Shown here piece by piece: positions 44,861 to 53,755 of a DNA stretch of 64,000 bases. The notes under the pieces were generated by a model that ran no database searches, was not told the origin of the DNA, and saw only the letters and a list, made by a program, of their open reading frames with translations. The position numbers and the translations under genes are program-made. This DNA comes from Companilactobacillus mishanensis (GTDB lineage: Bacteria > Bacillota > Bacilli > Lactobacillales > Lactobacillaceae), in contig NZ_RHON01000005.1 of assembly GCF_003946505.1 (NCBI RefSeq), forward strand, positions 124,001 to 188,000, given 5' to 3'. Every line of letters starts with the position of its first letter. Position 1 is the first letter of the stretch.

Positions 44861-46252
44861 TTATTTGGAAATTTTTTCTGCTACTTCTTTGAGACTTGCA
44901 ATTATCTTTTCATAATCAGATTCATCAATAGTTCTCAAGTCTAAGAAGACTTTTCCATGACTGATTCTAGTGATAATTGGATAATGTGCATATTCGAGAT
45001 CACGATTTAATTTAGTTTCAGAAGTGCTTGATTGAAGGTCGATCAAATAAGTTGGCAACTGTACTTCTGGGAATGAACCACCACCGACCATTGTAGTTCC
45101 CTTCTCTATTGTTGCTTTGAACTTAGTTTCGTCTTCGATCAATTTTTGAAGAGTTTCAGCTCGTTTAAAAGCATCCTCTGGACTCATCGTTAACTCATTC
45201 AAAACAGGAATTTGCTTAACCGCATTGTCTGGGTCTCGATACAATTTCAAAGTTGCCATTAATGATGCCAGCGTAATTTTGTCGACACGTAACGCACGCA
45301 ACAATTGATTATGTTTCAATTGATCAATGTATTTTTTCTTACCTGCAATGATCCCAGCTTGAGGACCACCAAGTAATTTATCTCCGGAAAACATGACCAA
45401 ATCACAGTTTTTCAATTCTTGGGCAATTGTTGGTTCGTTACCTAATCCATACTTACTCAAGTCAACCATTAAACCACTACCTAGATCATTGACTAATGGT
45501 AAGTGATGTTTACGGCATAAATCTGCCAAATCCTTAGAATCTGGAGTTTCAGCAAAACCGATCAACTTGTAGTTACTAGTGTGGACGATCAATACTCCAC
45601 CAGTTTCTTCATTGATGGCATCTTCATAATCTTTGATATGAGTCTTATTAGTCGTTCCAACTTCTTTCAAAATACCACCAGTTGATGTGATGATATCAGG
45701 AATTCTGAATGAACCACCAATTTCTACCAGCTGACCACGTGAAGTGATCAATTCTTTTTGATTGAAAAGTGTGCTCAAAACTAACATGACAGCAGCGGCA
45801 TTATTATTAACAACGATTGCATCTTCTGCACCTGTTAATTCAGCGACCAACTTTCCAACCGCTTTGTATCGATCACCACGTTGACCAATGGTAATGTCAT
45901 ATTCCAAATTTGTTGCATGTCCGGCGACGTCACTGATTGCATCTTGTGCCGCTGTGGCAAGTTTGGCACGACCCAAATTCGTATGTAATATGACTCCTGT
46001 CGCATTGACAACTGGTTGAATTTGACTAACACGACGATCAGCTAAATATTTTTCGATCTTACTGTCAAAATAATCAGATGTTAATTCAGAAATTTTTGAA
46101 TTCAAAATATCTTTTCTAGCTTCATCGATAGCAGTTGTGATCATTTCTTTAACAACTTCCACATCCACGGTTTCTTCCCACGTTTGGGCAGCTTTAGAAT
46201 TTAACAAATCATTTACAGAAGGTAAATTTCTTAAAAGAGTTTTTTGATCCAT
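44861..46252 (-). CDS. selA: L-seryl-tRNA(Sec) selenium transferase
   Basis: A PLP enzyme that turns seryl-tRNA(Sec) into selenocysteyl-tRNA(Sec) using selenophosphate. The 463 residues have the family start LLRNLPSVNDLL, INATGVILHTNLGRA-like VVNATGVILHTNLGRA, and the PLP lysine in MFSGDKLLGGPQAGII. Length matches other SelA. It is the last gene of the operon; its ATG overlaps the stop of the NifS-like gene by one base (TAATG), so the two are translationally coupled. Confidence 0.96.
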   Translation of the reverse strand: MDQKTLLRNLPSVNDLLNSKAAQTWEETVDVEVVKEMITTAIDEARKDILNSKISELTSDYFDSKIEKYLADRRVSQIQPVVNATGVILHTNLGRAKLATAAQDAISDVAGHATNLEYDITIGQRGDRYKAVGKLVAELTGAEDAIVVNNNAAAVMLVLSTLFNQKELITSRGQLVEIGGSFRIPDIITSTGGILKEVGTTNKTHIKDYEDAINEETGGVLIVHTSNYKLIGFAETPDSKDLADLCRKHHLPLVNDLGSGLMVDLSKYGLGNEPTIAQELKNCDLVMFSGDKLLGGPQAGIIAGKKKYIDQLKHNQLLRALRVDKITLASLMATLKLYRDPDNAVKQIPVLNELTMSPEDAFKRAETLQKLIEDETKFKATIEKGTTMVGGGSFPEVQLPTYLIDLQSSTSETKLNRDLEYAHYPIITRISHGKVFLDLRTIDESDYEKIIASLKEVAEKISK

Positions 46253-47412
46253 TAGCTTTCCTTTCTGAATTCTTCCATCATATTTTTGATTGCTTGAAGG
46301 AAAGTATCAACTTCGTCTTCAGTATTAAAACTTGAAAGAGATAATCTCACGATCCCTTGTGACACGGTATCAAATGTTTGGTGAACTTTAGGAGCACAAT
46401 GAGCACCTGATCTGGTAGCTATTTGATGTTCGTCCCAAAGCCACTGTCCAACATCAGCCGAGTCTACACCCTTAACGTTGAAAGCAACAACGCCAGTTGT
46501 TTCAGCATCTTCAGGTGTATAAATCTTAATTTCTGGATACTGTTTCAATCCAGCTTGTAGTAAATCAGTTAAGTGATGAACTTGTGACTGAATATTTTTA
46601 ACACCATGATCCAATACATATTGAACACCAGCAGATAAACCGGCGATTCCTGGGACATTCATAGTTCCAGCTTCTAGATGTGTTGGATAATATTTTGGCA
46701 TACTTGTATTGAATGAATCTATCCCAGTTCCACCACTCTTCAGTGGTTCAATTTCAAGTGGTTCTCTTAAACAAATACCACCGGTTCCTTGGGGACCGTA
46801 CAGTGATTTATGCCCTGTAAAACACAGAGCATCGATATGCATTTTCTGAATATCGATATCTTCAAATCCAGCTGTTTGGGCAGCATCAATAACTAAAAGC
46901 AGATTGTGTTTTTGACATATCTTACTTATCTTCTCGATCGGTAAAACATACCCAGTAACATTTGAAGCATGAGTACAAACAATCAATTTGGTATTTGGTT
47001 TGATCATATCCTCAAGTTGGTCAACTTGTAATTGACCAGTTGCTGGATCAAATGGCAAATAACTGACTTCTACCCCATCATCTGCTTTCAATTGCTCTAA
47101 CGGCCTAATTACTGAATTGTGTTCATAGTTAGTAGCAATCGCATGATCACCACTATGTAATAGTCCTTTGAGGACAGTATTAAGGCTCTCAGTCGCGTTC
47201 GTTGTAAATGTGACTAAGTCTGTAGATGGAACATTAAACAGTGTCTTGAACTGTTCTCGTGCATGATTAACGATGTCACTACTGTGAACACTATAATCAG
47301 ATGAATCCCTTCCAGGATTACCATAAGTTCCACTAGTCAATACCTTTGCTACCGTTTCCCCAACTATTTTAGGTTTGATTGCAGTCGTTGCTGAATTATC
47401 GAAATAAATCAT
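46252..47412 (-). CDS. NifS-like class V aminotransferase (putative selenium/sulfur mobilising)
   Basis: A PLP-dependent cysteine desulfurase-family protein of 386 residues. The PLP lysine lies in FTGHKSLYGPQGTGGI, the PLP-aspartate in LLVIDAAQTAGF, and the reactive cysteine in TRSGAHCAPKVHQTF. It resembles the group typified by Enterococcus faecalis EF2568, which is encoded beside selD in selenium loci. Between selB (four-base ATGA overlap) and selA. It probably frees selenium from selenocysteine or carries it to SelD; ordinary cysteine desulfuration is the alternative. Confidence 0.85.
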   Translation of the reverse strand: MIYFDNSATTAIKPKIVGETVAKVLTSGTYGNPGRDSSDYSVHSSDIVNHAREQFKTLFNVPSTDLVTFTTNATESLNTVLKGLLHSGDHAIATNYEHNSVIRPLEQLKADDGVEVSYLPFDPATGQLQVDQLEDMIKPNTKLIVCTHASNVTGYVLPIEKISKICQKHNLLLVIDAAQTAGFEDIDIQKMHIDALCFTGHKSLYGPQGTGGICLREPLEIEPLKSGGTGIDSFNTSMPKYYPTHLEAGTMNVPGIAGLSAGVQYVLDHGVKNIQSQVHHLTDLLQAGLKQYPEIKIYTPEDAETTGVVAFNVKGVDSADVGQWLWDEHQIATRSGAHCAPKVHQTFDTVSQGIVRLSLSSFNTEDEVDTFLQAIKNMMEEFRKES

Positions 47413-49319
47413 ACGCTTACCCTCTTTGCCAAAACTCTCATATTTTCCTTACGTCTAGTTACACCTTGCTTATCCATGTATTCCAAAATCATCATGCCGT
47501 ATTTTCTACTTGCACCACTCAAATCACGGAATTCCGCTATCGTCATAGTGTCATTTTTTACAAGATAATCCTCAACTTGTTTGGTTACGTCCTCAAAAGC
47601 AGAACGGAGCATGACATTTTTTTCACTCAATCGAACTGTTTCTCCACCTTCAAGTGATTTCAAAACTTCGGCTTTGTTGTTATCTCCACCGATCAAGTCT
47701 TCATCACTTGGTGGCATCAATGGGTTCTTGCTCAAATCTGCAATCAACTCATCATGCGCTGCTTGCTGATATTTGTTGTATTTCACTTCAAAATCAGCCG
47801 CTGCTGCATATGATTCTTCCAGTCTGATCATGTTCTCAGAGACCATATCATCCAAGACTTTTTCCATGACCTTACTTTCAGCAACACCCTTGAAACGGGC
47901 AATTAGTTCTTCTTTAGGCATCCCTTTTTGCAAACGATGTTGCTTATGATACATGTTCAATGTATGTACAACATCATTCTTAAATTCCTTAAGTTTGTCA
48001 GAATGAACTACTAAGTTACCGATCAGAGTTATTTCTTTATCTTTGTTCAAGTCGCCAACTAAGTCATTTACATCTTCTTTAGAAATGTTCAAATAATCAG
48101 CTAAGCTTTCGCGAGTTGCTCCTAGTTCAGCTTGATTCATTAAGAAATCGAGCATGATCTGTTCTTGATTACCAGAAGCCTTAACAGATAACTGCTTCAA
48201 AACATCATCATTGAAACGACGATGCTTGGTTGGATTTGGATCCAAAACAGTTCCGCCACCGATCAATACCATTGGTGAATAAGATCTAAGAATATAACGG
48301 TCACCTTTTTTAACAGCAACTGGTTCCTCAAGTCTTAATTGAAGATAATTATCCTTACTTGCATCGATACTATCTTCACCCAGTGGAACAACACGAGCGA
48401 TAACTTCTTGTGCACCAAGATAAACTCTGACACGACTCCAAAGTTTGACATAATTGATGTCTTTATCTGGCAACATCTGATAGTCAACATCTAGCATATA
48501 CGTTGGCTTAATGTTTCCTGGCAAAGTCAAAACATCCCCACGACGAATCTCGTCTGTTTTCAAATTTGCCAAATTGATTGCGGTTCTGGTACCAGGCAGA
48601 GCTTTATCCACATCATGGTCATGAACTTGAATATTACGGATCTTAGTAGTTTTTCCACTTGGGAAAGCTTCTAAGGTCATCCCATTTGTCAATTCACCTT
48701 CCAATAAAGTACCAGTGACGATCGTACCAAATCCCTTGATAGAGAATGAGCGGTCAACATTGATTCTTGGAATGCCATTGTATTTGGGTTTCTTGATCGA
48801 TTCAACTTTGTTATCCATGACTTCGATCAAATGTTTCATACCGGTTCCACTGATTGCGTCAACCGGAATGATCGGAGCATCGATATCATGATCTTTCAAG
48901 AAATCTTTAACATCTTCCGTAACTAATTCCTTAATATCATCGTCAACTGTATCGACTTTACTCAAGACTACGATGTAATTGTCGATGCCCAACAGTGACA
49001 TGATCTCAACGTGTTCTTTAGTCTGTGGCATGATACCCTCAGCAGCATCAACAACTAGCAAAACTAGATCGATACCACTTAATCCAGCAATCATATTCTT
49101 TAAAAATCTCTCATGACCTGGCACATCGACGATTCCGACTTGTTCATGATTCGGTAAATCAAAAAAGGCGAAGCCTAAATTGATAGTTAAGCCACGCTTT
49201 TTTTCTGCTTCCATAGTATCAGTATCGATACCTGTTAAAGCTTTGATTAAAGTCGTTTTACCATGATCAACATGTCCGGCCGTTGCAATAATAATTTGAT
49301 CTTGACCAATTGTTTCCAT
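47409..49319 (-). CDS. selB: Selenocysteine-specific elongation factor
   Basis: Delivers selenocysteyl-tRNA to UGA codons that carry a SECIS hairpin. The EF-Tu-like part has ATAGHVDHGKTTLIKALTG, the switch KKRGLTINLGFAFFDL, DVPGHERFLKNMIAG and SKVD. The C-terminal about 250 residues form the winged-helix repeats that bind SECIS RNA (for example LGATRESLADYLNISKEDV, and TIAEFRDLSGASRKYGMMIL, which is the last repeat). 636 residues. ATG start. Confidence 0.96.
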   Translation of the reverse strand: METIGQDQIIIATAGHVDHGKTTLIKALTGIDTDTMEAEKKRGLTINLGFAFFDLPNHEQVGIVDVPGHERFLKNMIAGLSGIDLVLLVVDAAEGIMPQTKEHVEIMSLLGIDNYIVVLSKVDTVDDDIKELVTEDVKDFLKDHDIDAPIIPVDAISGTGMKHLIEVMDNKVESIKKPKYNGIPRINVDRSFSIKGFGTIVTGTLLEGELTNGMTLEAFPSGKTTKIRNIQVHDHDVDKALPGTRTAINLANLKTDEIRRGDVLTLPGNIKPTYMLDVDYQMLPDKDINYVKLWSRVRVYLGAQEVIARVVPLGEDSIDASKDNYLQLRLEEPVAVKKGDRYILRSYSPMVLIGGGTVLDPNPTKHRRFNDDVLKQLSVKASGNQEQIMLDFLMNQAELGATRESLADYLNISKEDVNDLVGDLNKDKEITLIGNLVVHSDKLKEFKNDVVHTLNMYHKQHRLQKGMPKEELIARFKGVAESKVMEKVLDDMVSENMIRLEESYAAAADFEVKYNKYQQAAHDELIADLSKNPLMPPSDEDLIGGDNNKAEVLKSLEGGETVRLSEKNVMLRSAFEDVTKQVEDYLVKNDTMTIAEFRDLSGASRKYGMMILEYMDKQGVTRRKENMRVLAKRVSV

Positions 49320-49328
49320 GATATCCCC

Positions 49329-49595
49329 CTACTGGTCCAACTCGTAAGTGCTTTTAACACCGACTCTGTTGCCCTTGTAAATCTGTTGATAGCTAAAACC
49401 TTTATCAGCTAGTAATTGAAGAATGGCGTTCTTTTCGTCGTAATTAAATCTAACACTCATTCCACAACCTGCAGAAATACTGCCGGGAGTTGAAATAATA
49501 CTTGAGGTATAGTCAGGGTTTTCATGCAAAATATCCTTGATTTGAATAGCCTCATGCGTTGTATTAAATGTCATTAATCCAAAAGTTTGTCCCAT
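49329..49595 (-). CDS. DUF3343 putative selenium/sulfur carrier-like protein
   Basis: An 88-residue protein, QTFGLMTFNTTHEAIQIKDI then STPGSISAGCGMSVRFNYDE. The glycine-flanked cysteine (AGCGMS) is the conserved residue of this small family, which often sits beside yedF and selB. A persulfide or selenide carrier role is suggested by context only. The ATG at 49595 has AGAGG seven bases upstream. Confidence 0.8.
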   Translation of the reverse strand: MGQTFGLMTFNTTHEAIQIKDILHENPDYTSSIISTPGSISAGCGMSVRFNYDEKNAILQLLADKGFSYQQIYKGNRVGVKSTYELDQ

Positions 49596-49605
49596 TTTTC
49601 TGCCT

Positions 49606-50202
49606 CTAATCTGGTCTAACAATACGATTATGTTTTCTCATTGTTTCAACAATATTGAACATATTTGTAACTGAACCTACAGCAACTTTATCTTTCAATC
49701 CAAAGTAATCAAGACAAGCTCCACAAGCTTGGATCTCAACTCCTCCTTCTTCAAGTGCTTTAAGGTCTGTCAAATAATCTGAACCTTCTGTAACCAAATG
49801 AACTCCACCGTTATAGCAAAGAATCTTATCTGGTAATACATCTTGTTCTGTCAATGAATAAACAAAACCGTGAAGTAAGTTTTTACCTAAAGTTTCATCA
49901 CCGTGACCCATAGTATCTGTGTTGATAACTACGATATATGATTCACCTTGTTCGTTGAAACCATTAATAGGAACATCGCCTTCAACAGTTTTATCAGTCT
50001 TCTTTAATGTAACTGTAAATTGACCATTGTCTCCATTTTCAACATTGTAATCATATTTCTTTTGATCAGCTAACTTTTTCAAGTTTTCTGGAGCCATGTC
50101 ATCATCTACTAAGATTTCAACAGCGTCATTCTCTTTCAAGGCTTGCTTAGCCATGATAATTGGAGCTGGACAAACTTTATCTAATGCATCGATTTTTTTC
50201 AT
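49606..50202 (-). CDS. yedF: Selenium metabolism protein YedF
   Basis: 198 residues: an N-terminal TusA-like domain with the reactive-cysteine motif KVCPAPIIMAKQAL (residues about 8-21) and a C-terminal DsrE-like domain with VEIQACGACLDYFGL. This fusion occurs next to selD in many selenium-using bacteria. The ATG at 50202 has GAGGGG upstream; the ATG at 50271 would add 23 residues within the selD 3' end. Confidence 0.88.
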   Translation of the reverse strand: MKKIDALDKVCPAPIIMAKQALKENDAVEILVDDDMAPENLKKLADQKKYDYNVENGDNGQFTVTLKKTDKTVEGDVPINGFNEQGESYIVVINTDTMGHGDETLGKNLLHGFVYSLTEQDVLPDKILCYNGGVHLVTEGSDYLTDLKALEEGGVEIQACGACLDYFGLKDKVAVGSVTNMFNIVETMRKHNRIVRPD

Positions 50203-50215
50203 AATAGCACCCCTC

Positions 50216-51250
50216 TTAATTAACAGTAATTTCTTTATCCTCTTTATCCACAACTTTCCCGATACGAGCACTTCTCAAGCTCAACTTGTTGAGCTTACCG
50301 AGAACTTCGTCGGTATATTGAGGATCAATACTAAACAATAGCCCACCAGAAGTTTGAGGATCATACAAAACTTCTTCTAAGGCATTATCATCAAACGTAA
50401 AGTTGATCTTACCATCTAAGAATTTACGATTACGTTGTCCACCACCAGTTACTAGCAATTCATCAGCTGCCTCATAGGCTGAAGGAAGAATCGGTATATC
50501 TGTTGCGTTTAAAACAGCTGAATGTTTGCCGTTCAAGAATTCGTTCAAATGACCTAGTAAACCAAATCCTGTGACATCGGTACATGCTGAAACTGGATAT
50601 TCTTTAATGATCTCAGAAGCATATTTGTTCAATGTTGTCATACTTTCAACTGCACCATCGAAAGCTTCTTTGCTGACAGCATCTGCACCATATGCTGAAG
50701 TGATGATTCCTACACCAAGTGGTTTAGTCAAAATCAAATCGTCGCCAGAGTTGCAGGTATTATTTCTGAGGATCTTTTTCGGATCAACAATTCCATTTAC
50801 AGATAATCCATACTTTGGACGTTGATCTTGGATCGAATGACCTCCGGCTAAGAAACCGCCAGATTCAGTCACCTTTTCAAGACCACCTTGTAAGATTTTC
50901 TTTAAAATATTTTGATTCATTTCTTGTGGAAAACAAACAATGTTTAGAGCTGAAACAACCGTTCCACCCATTGCCCATACATCGCTTAATGCATTTGCTG
51001 CAGCAATTTTTCCAAAGATGTAGGGATCACTAACCATTGAAGGGAAGAAATCGATAGTTTGAATAATTGCTGTGTCGTCGTTAACTTTCAAAATAGCAGC
51101 GTCATCAGTCGTTTCAAAATCGACCATGACATCAGGTTGTTTATCTTGATGAAGATCTTTTAAGAGATTCTCCAATTTTCCTGGTCCCATTTTTGCGTTA
51201 CAACCACCACAAACAAATAATGTTTCACCTTTATCTACGGTTGAATCCAT
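50216..51250 (-). CDS. selD: Selenophosphate synthetase
   Basis: Makes selenophosphate from selenide and ATP. About 344 residues with DDAAILKVNDDTAIIQTIDF, the glycine-rich LAGGHSIQDQRPKYGLSVNG, ACTDVTGFGLLGHLNEFLNG and DPQTSGGLLFS. The catalytic position reads GGCNAKMG, so a cysteine, not selenocysteine, is used, with the partner lysine three residues later. The ATG at 51250 has GAGGG nine bases upstream; the ATG three codons earlier is too close. Confidence 0.95.
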   Translation of the reverse strand: MDSTVDKGETLFVCGGCNAKMGPGKLENLLKDLHQDKQPDVMVDFETTDDAAILKVNDDTAIIQTIDFFPSMVSDPYIFGKIAAANALSDVWAMGGTVVSALNIVCFPQEMNQNILKKILQGGLEKVTESGGFLAGGHSIQDQRPKYGLSVNGIVDPKKILRNNTCNSGDDLILTKPLGVGIITSAYGADAVSKEAFDGAVESMTTLNKYASEIIKEYPVSACTDVTGFGLLGHLNEFLNGKHSAVLNATDIPILPSAYEAADELLVTGGGQRNRKFLDGKINFTFDDNALEEVLYDPQTSGGLLFSIDPQYTDEVLGKLNKLSLRSARIGKVVDKEDKEITVN

Positions 51251-51298
51251 AATAATCATCCCTCACGTTCAATAGATTAGTGACCCTCTCAAATCACT

Positions 51299-52222
51299 TT
51301 ACTTAGGGTCAGATTCAGTACTTTCATCAGCGTTAGCTTGTTGTACTGATTCTGATCTTTGTTTGATACCTTGATATAACATTGATAAACCTGTGTATGT
51401 AACAACCACAATGATCAACCATGTTAAAACATTTAAATCCAAACTCTTAACAAACAAGACAGCAATTGCAACACCGATAACACCACCGATAGTGATACCT
51501 AAACTGGCATTACGGTTGTAGTTACCAGATTTAATAAACTCGTAACTAGCAATTGGCATCAAGACAGCAGCTGATGTCATCATGATTGGGAAAGCAACAG
51601 CTGGACTCATTCCAAGCATGTAAACTAATGCCATACATGGAGCATAAAGACCAACACCTGCAGTCATCAATGCACCAAGAATGAAGTTACCAACTACAGC
51701 AATAACAAGGTTGATACCGTGTAAACCAATAGCTGTATTTCCAGCACCTAAAGCACTTAATACACCTAATTGTGAAAGCAACATCAATACGGCTGTTGCA
51801 ACTAGTGCAATTCCCATAACGATTCTAACGATTTTCTCGTTAAACTTAGTCATGACTTTCGAACCGATAGCCGAACCAACACCTGCAGCTACAACCATGG
51901 AAATAAGGGTTGGACCCTCGACCTTGATTGTGTTAGTAAAAAGGAATGCTTCAACAATAACAGGTATTGAACAGGCAACTGTTAAGGTACCTGGAATAAG
52001 CTTATCTGACTTCAAGTACTTTGTAGCTTTAAGTAACAAAGTAGTTGGAGCGTAACTTCCGATACCCAGAGCATCCAAGAAGTTAGTAACAAAACCGATA
52101 CCTGTGGCAACTGGAATACTTCCGTCACTCTGATGCTTGTGCTTTATCAAATCTCTACCAAAAATAATGGCAACGTAAACTAGTAAAATACCTAATACAA
52201 TTTGGATTAAGCGTAATATCAT
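51299..52222 (-). CDS. TauE/SafE-family membrane permease in the selenium island
   Basis: A 307-residue integral membrane protein with about eight helices in two similar halves (IPVATGIGFVTNFLDALGIG near residue 35, and ILGALMTAGVGLYAPCMALV near 185), as in TauE/SafE (DUF81) anion permeases. It lies between prdF and selD, 14 bases after prdF, with a GGAGGG site. Possible roles are import of a selenium or sulfur compound or export of a small carboxylate; the sequence does not say which. Proline uptake is less likely, since the fold differs from known proline carriers. Confidence 0.75.
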   Translation of the reverse strand: MILRLIQIVLGILLVYVAIIFGRDLIKHKHQSDGSIPVATGIGFVTNFLDALGIGSYAPTTLLLKATKYLKSDKLIPGTLTVACSIPVIVEAFLFTNTIKVEGPTLISMVVAAGVGSAIGSKVMTKFNEKIVRIVMGIALVATAVLMLLSQLGVLSALGAGNTAIGLHGINLVIAVVGNFILGALMTAGVGLYAPCMALVYMLGMSPAVAFPIMMTSAAVLMPIASYEFIKSGNYNRNASLGITIGGVIGVAIAVLFVKSLDLNVLTWLIIVVVTYTGLSMLYQGIKQRSESVQQANADESTESDPK

Positions 52223-52236
52223 AATAATTCCCTCCC

Positions 52237-53253
52237 CTATTTCAATTCGAATCCGTTAGACAATGGATCTGTTGGGTCGAACACAAACTGGTTAAACCCA
52301 GTGATCCATGCTGATCCAGTAACTTCAGGAATTATAGCTGGTATGTCGCCCTCCTTTGTCTCTTTTACAACACGACCATAAAACTTGGTCTTCAAAATAC
52401 TTTCGTAAACAAACTTTTCATCAATACCAAGTTTACCTTTGGCATGTAATGTTGCCATCTTTGCACTTGTTCCGGTACCACAAGGTGAGCGGTCAACTTG
52501 ACCATCACCAAAGATAACGACGTTTTGAAGTGTTGATCCAGCATCTTTTGGTTCACCATACATTTCGACCAAATCAACTGTCTTGATGTGTGACAATGTT
52601 GGATGTTGAACTTCAACTTGTTCGTTAACTGCATGAAGAATCTTCATACCAATATCGGCAAGTTTTTGAGAATTATCAGCTTCGATTTTTTCGTTAACTT
52701 CAGAAACTGGCAAGATAGCGAAGAAACTTCCACCAAATGAGATATCCAAAGTAACTTCACCAATATCTGGTACATTTACTTTGACATCTTTTTTATATAA
52801 GAATGAAGGAACATTTTGGAAAGAAACGCTTTCCACTTGATTTCCTTCCTTCAAGTGTGCAGTTGCATGAATCAATCCAGCCGGTGTATCCAAAACAACT
52901 TTCTTTTCAGTTGCTCCAGGTTCTACATCTACCATACCTGTTTCAACGATAGCTGTCACGGCTGCAATCGTATTATGTCCACACATGTTTAAATAGCCAC
53001 CAGTATCCATGAAAACGATACCATAATCTGCTTCAGGATTCACTGGTTCCATCAAGAATGCACCGAACATTTCGCCATGACCACGTGGCTCTAACATTAC
53101 TGCAGTCCTGATATCATCATAATTATCAATTAAATATTGTTTCTTTTCAGCAATCGTATTTCCCTTAAGTCTCGGGACGCCGCTTGTAATAATACGTGCG
53201 GCTTCACCAGCTGTATGAGAATCGATTGCTGTCATCATCTTTGTAAATTGCAT
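52237..53253 (-). CDS. prdF: Proline racemase
   Basis: Interconverts L- and D-proline, giving the D-form used by the reductase. Both catalytic cysteines are visible: MCGHNTIAAV (about residue 90) and SPCGTGTSAKMATLH (about residue 256). 338 residues, close to the family's length, with the N-terminal AIDSHTAGEAARIITSG. It follows prdE by 10 bases in the prd operon, as in Clostridioides difficile. Confidence 0.95.
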   Translation of the reverse strand: MQFTKMMTAIDSHTAGEAARIITSGVPRLKGNTIAEKKQYLIDNYDDIRTAVMLEPRGHGEMFGAFLMEPVNPEADYGIVFMDTGGYLNMCGHNTIAAVTAIVETGMVDVEPGATEKKVVLDTPAGLIHATAHLKEGNQVESVSFQNVPSFLYKKDVKVNVPDIGEVTLDISFGGSFFAILPVSEVNEKIEADNSQKLADIGMKILHAVNEQVEVQHPTLSHIKTVDLVEMYGEPKDAGSTLQNVVIFGDGQVDRSPCGTGTSAKMATLHAKGKLGIDEKFVYESILKTKFYGRVVKETKEGDIPAIIPEVTGSAWITGFNQFVFDPTDPLSNGFELK

Positions 53254-53263
53254 GACTGTCCCC

Positions 53264-53743
53264 CTAATGAACTACTTGTCCATCATGTCTCATTTTAAGT
53301 TTTAACAATCCCAATGCTTTGTGCGCGTCTTTGGAATCCAAATTATTTTCACCGACAACCTCAGTTTCAATTCCCGCGGGAGATTTGTTGATGTCCTCGA
53401 CGAATTTGGTGTACTCGTTTTCCACCACAAATCCCGCTTGCGCTCCAATAAATTTCAATCCAACTATACTGATACCTTTGTCACCGATTTCTGCCATTGT
53501 ATTAATGAAGTCAACATCTGAGTTGCCCCAACCATCGGCAGAAATTATAGCTCCATTGGCACGCATGGCATCAAGCCACACGCTAACTCTCTTACCAACA
53601 AGATTTTTTAGATAATTGTCCTGAGGTGTACCAACTAAGATCACACCTAGAAAATCTACATCAGGATCATTTGATACCTCTCTTACAAGCGGATCATGAA
53701 AATGATGTAAAGTTGTTTCTTTTGTGGAAGGTCCTATTCCCAT
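53264..53743 (-). CDS. prdE: PrdE, homologue of the C-terminal half of PrdA
   Basis: 159 residues that align with the part of PrdA after its cleavage site: MGIGPSTKETTLHHFHDPLV against CIGPASKETSRHYWREPMV, then FLGVILVGTPQDNYLKNLVG and INKSPAGIETEVVGENNLDS. It lacks the cysteine that becomes pyruvoyl, so it is not a substrate-binding subunit of that type. AGGAGGG precedes the ATG. The role beside PrdD is unknown; both are regularly present in prd operons. Confidence 0.88.
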   Translation of the reverse strand: MGIGPSTKETTLHHFHDPLVREVSNDPDVDFLGVILVGTPQDNYLKNLVGKRVSVWLDAMRANGAIISADGWGNSDVDFINTMAEIGDKGISIVGLKFIGAQAGFVVENEYTKFVEDINKSPAGIETEVVGENNLDSKDAHKALGLLKLKMRHDGQVVH

Positions 53744-53755
53744 AACTTATCCCTC

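Noticed and set aside
51190..51230. Selenocysteine in SelD itself
   Set aside because: Many SelD proteins have Sec at the catalytic site, but here the codon is TGT (cysteine) in GGCNAKMG.
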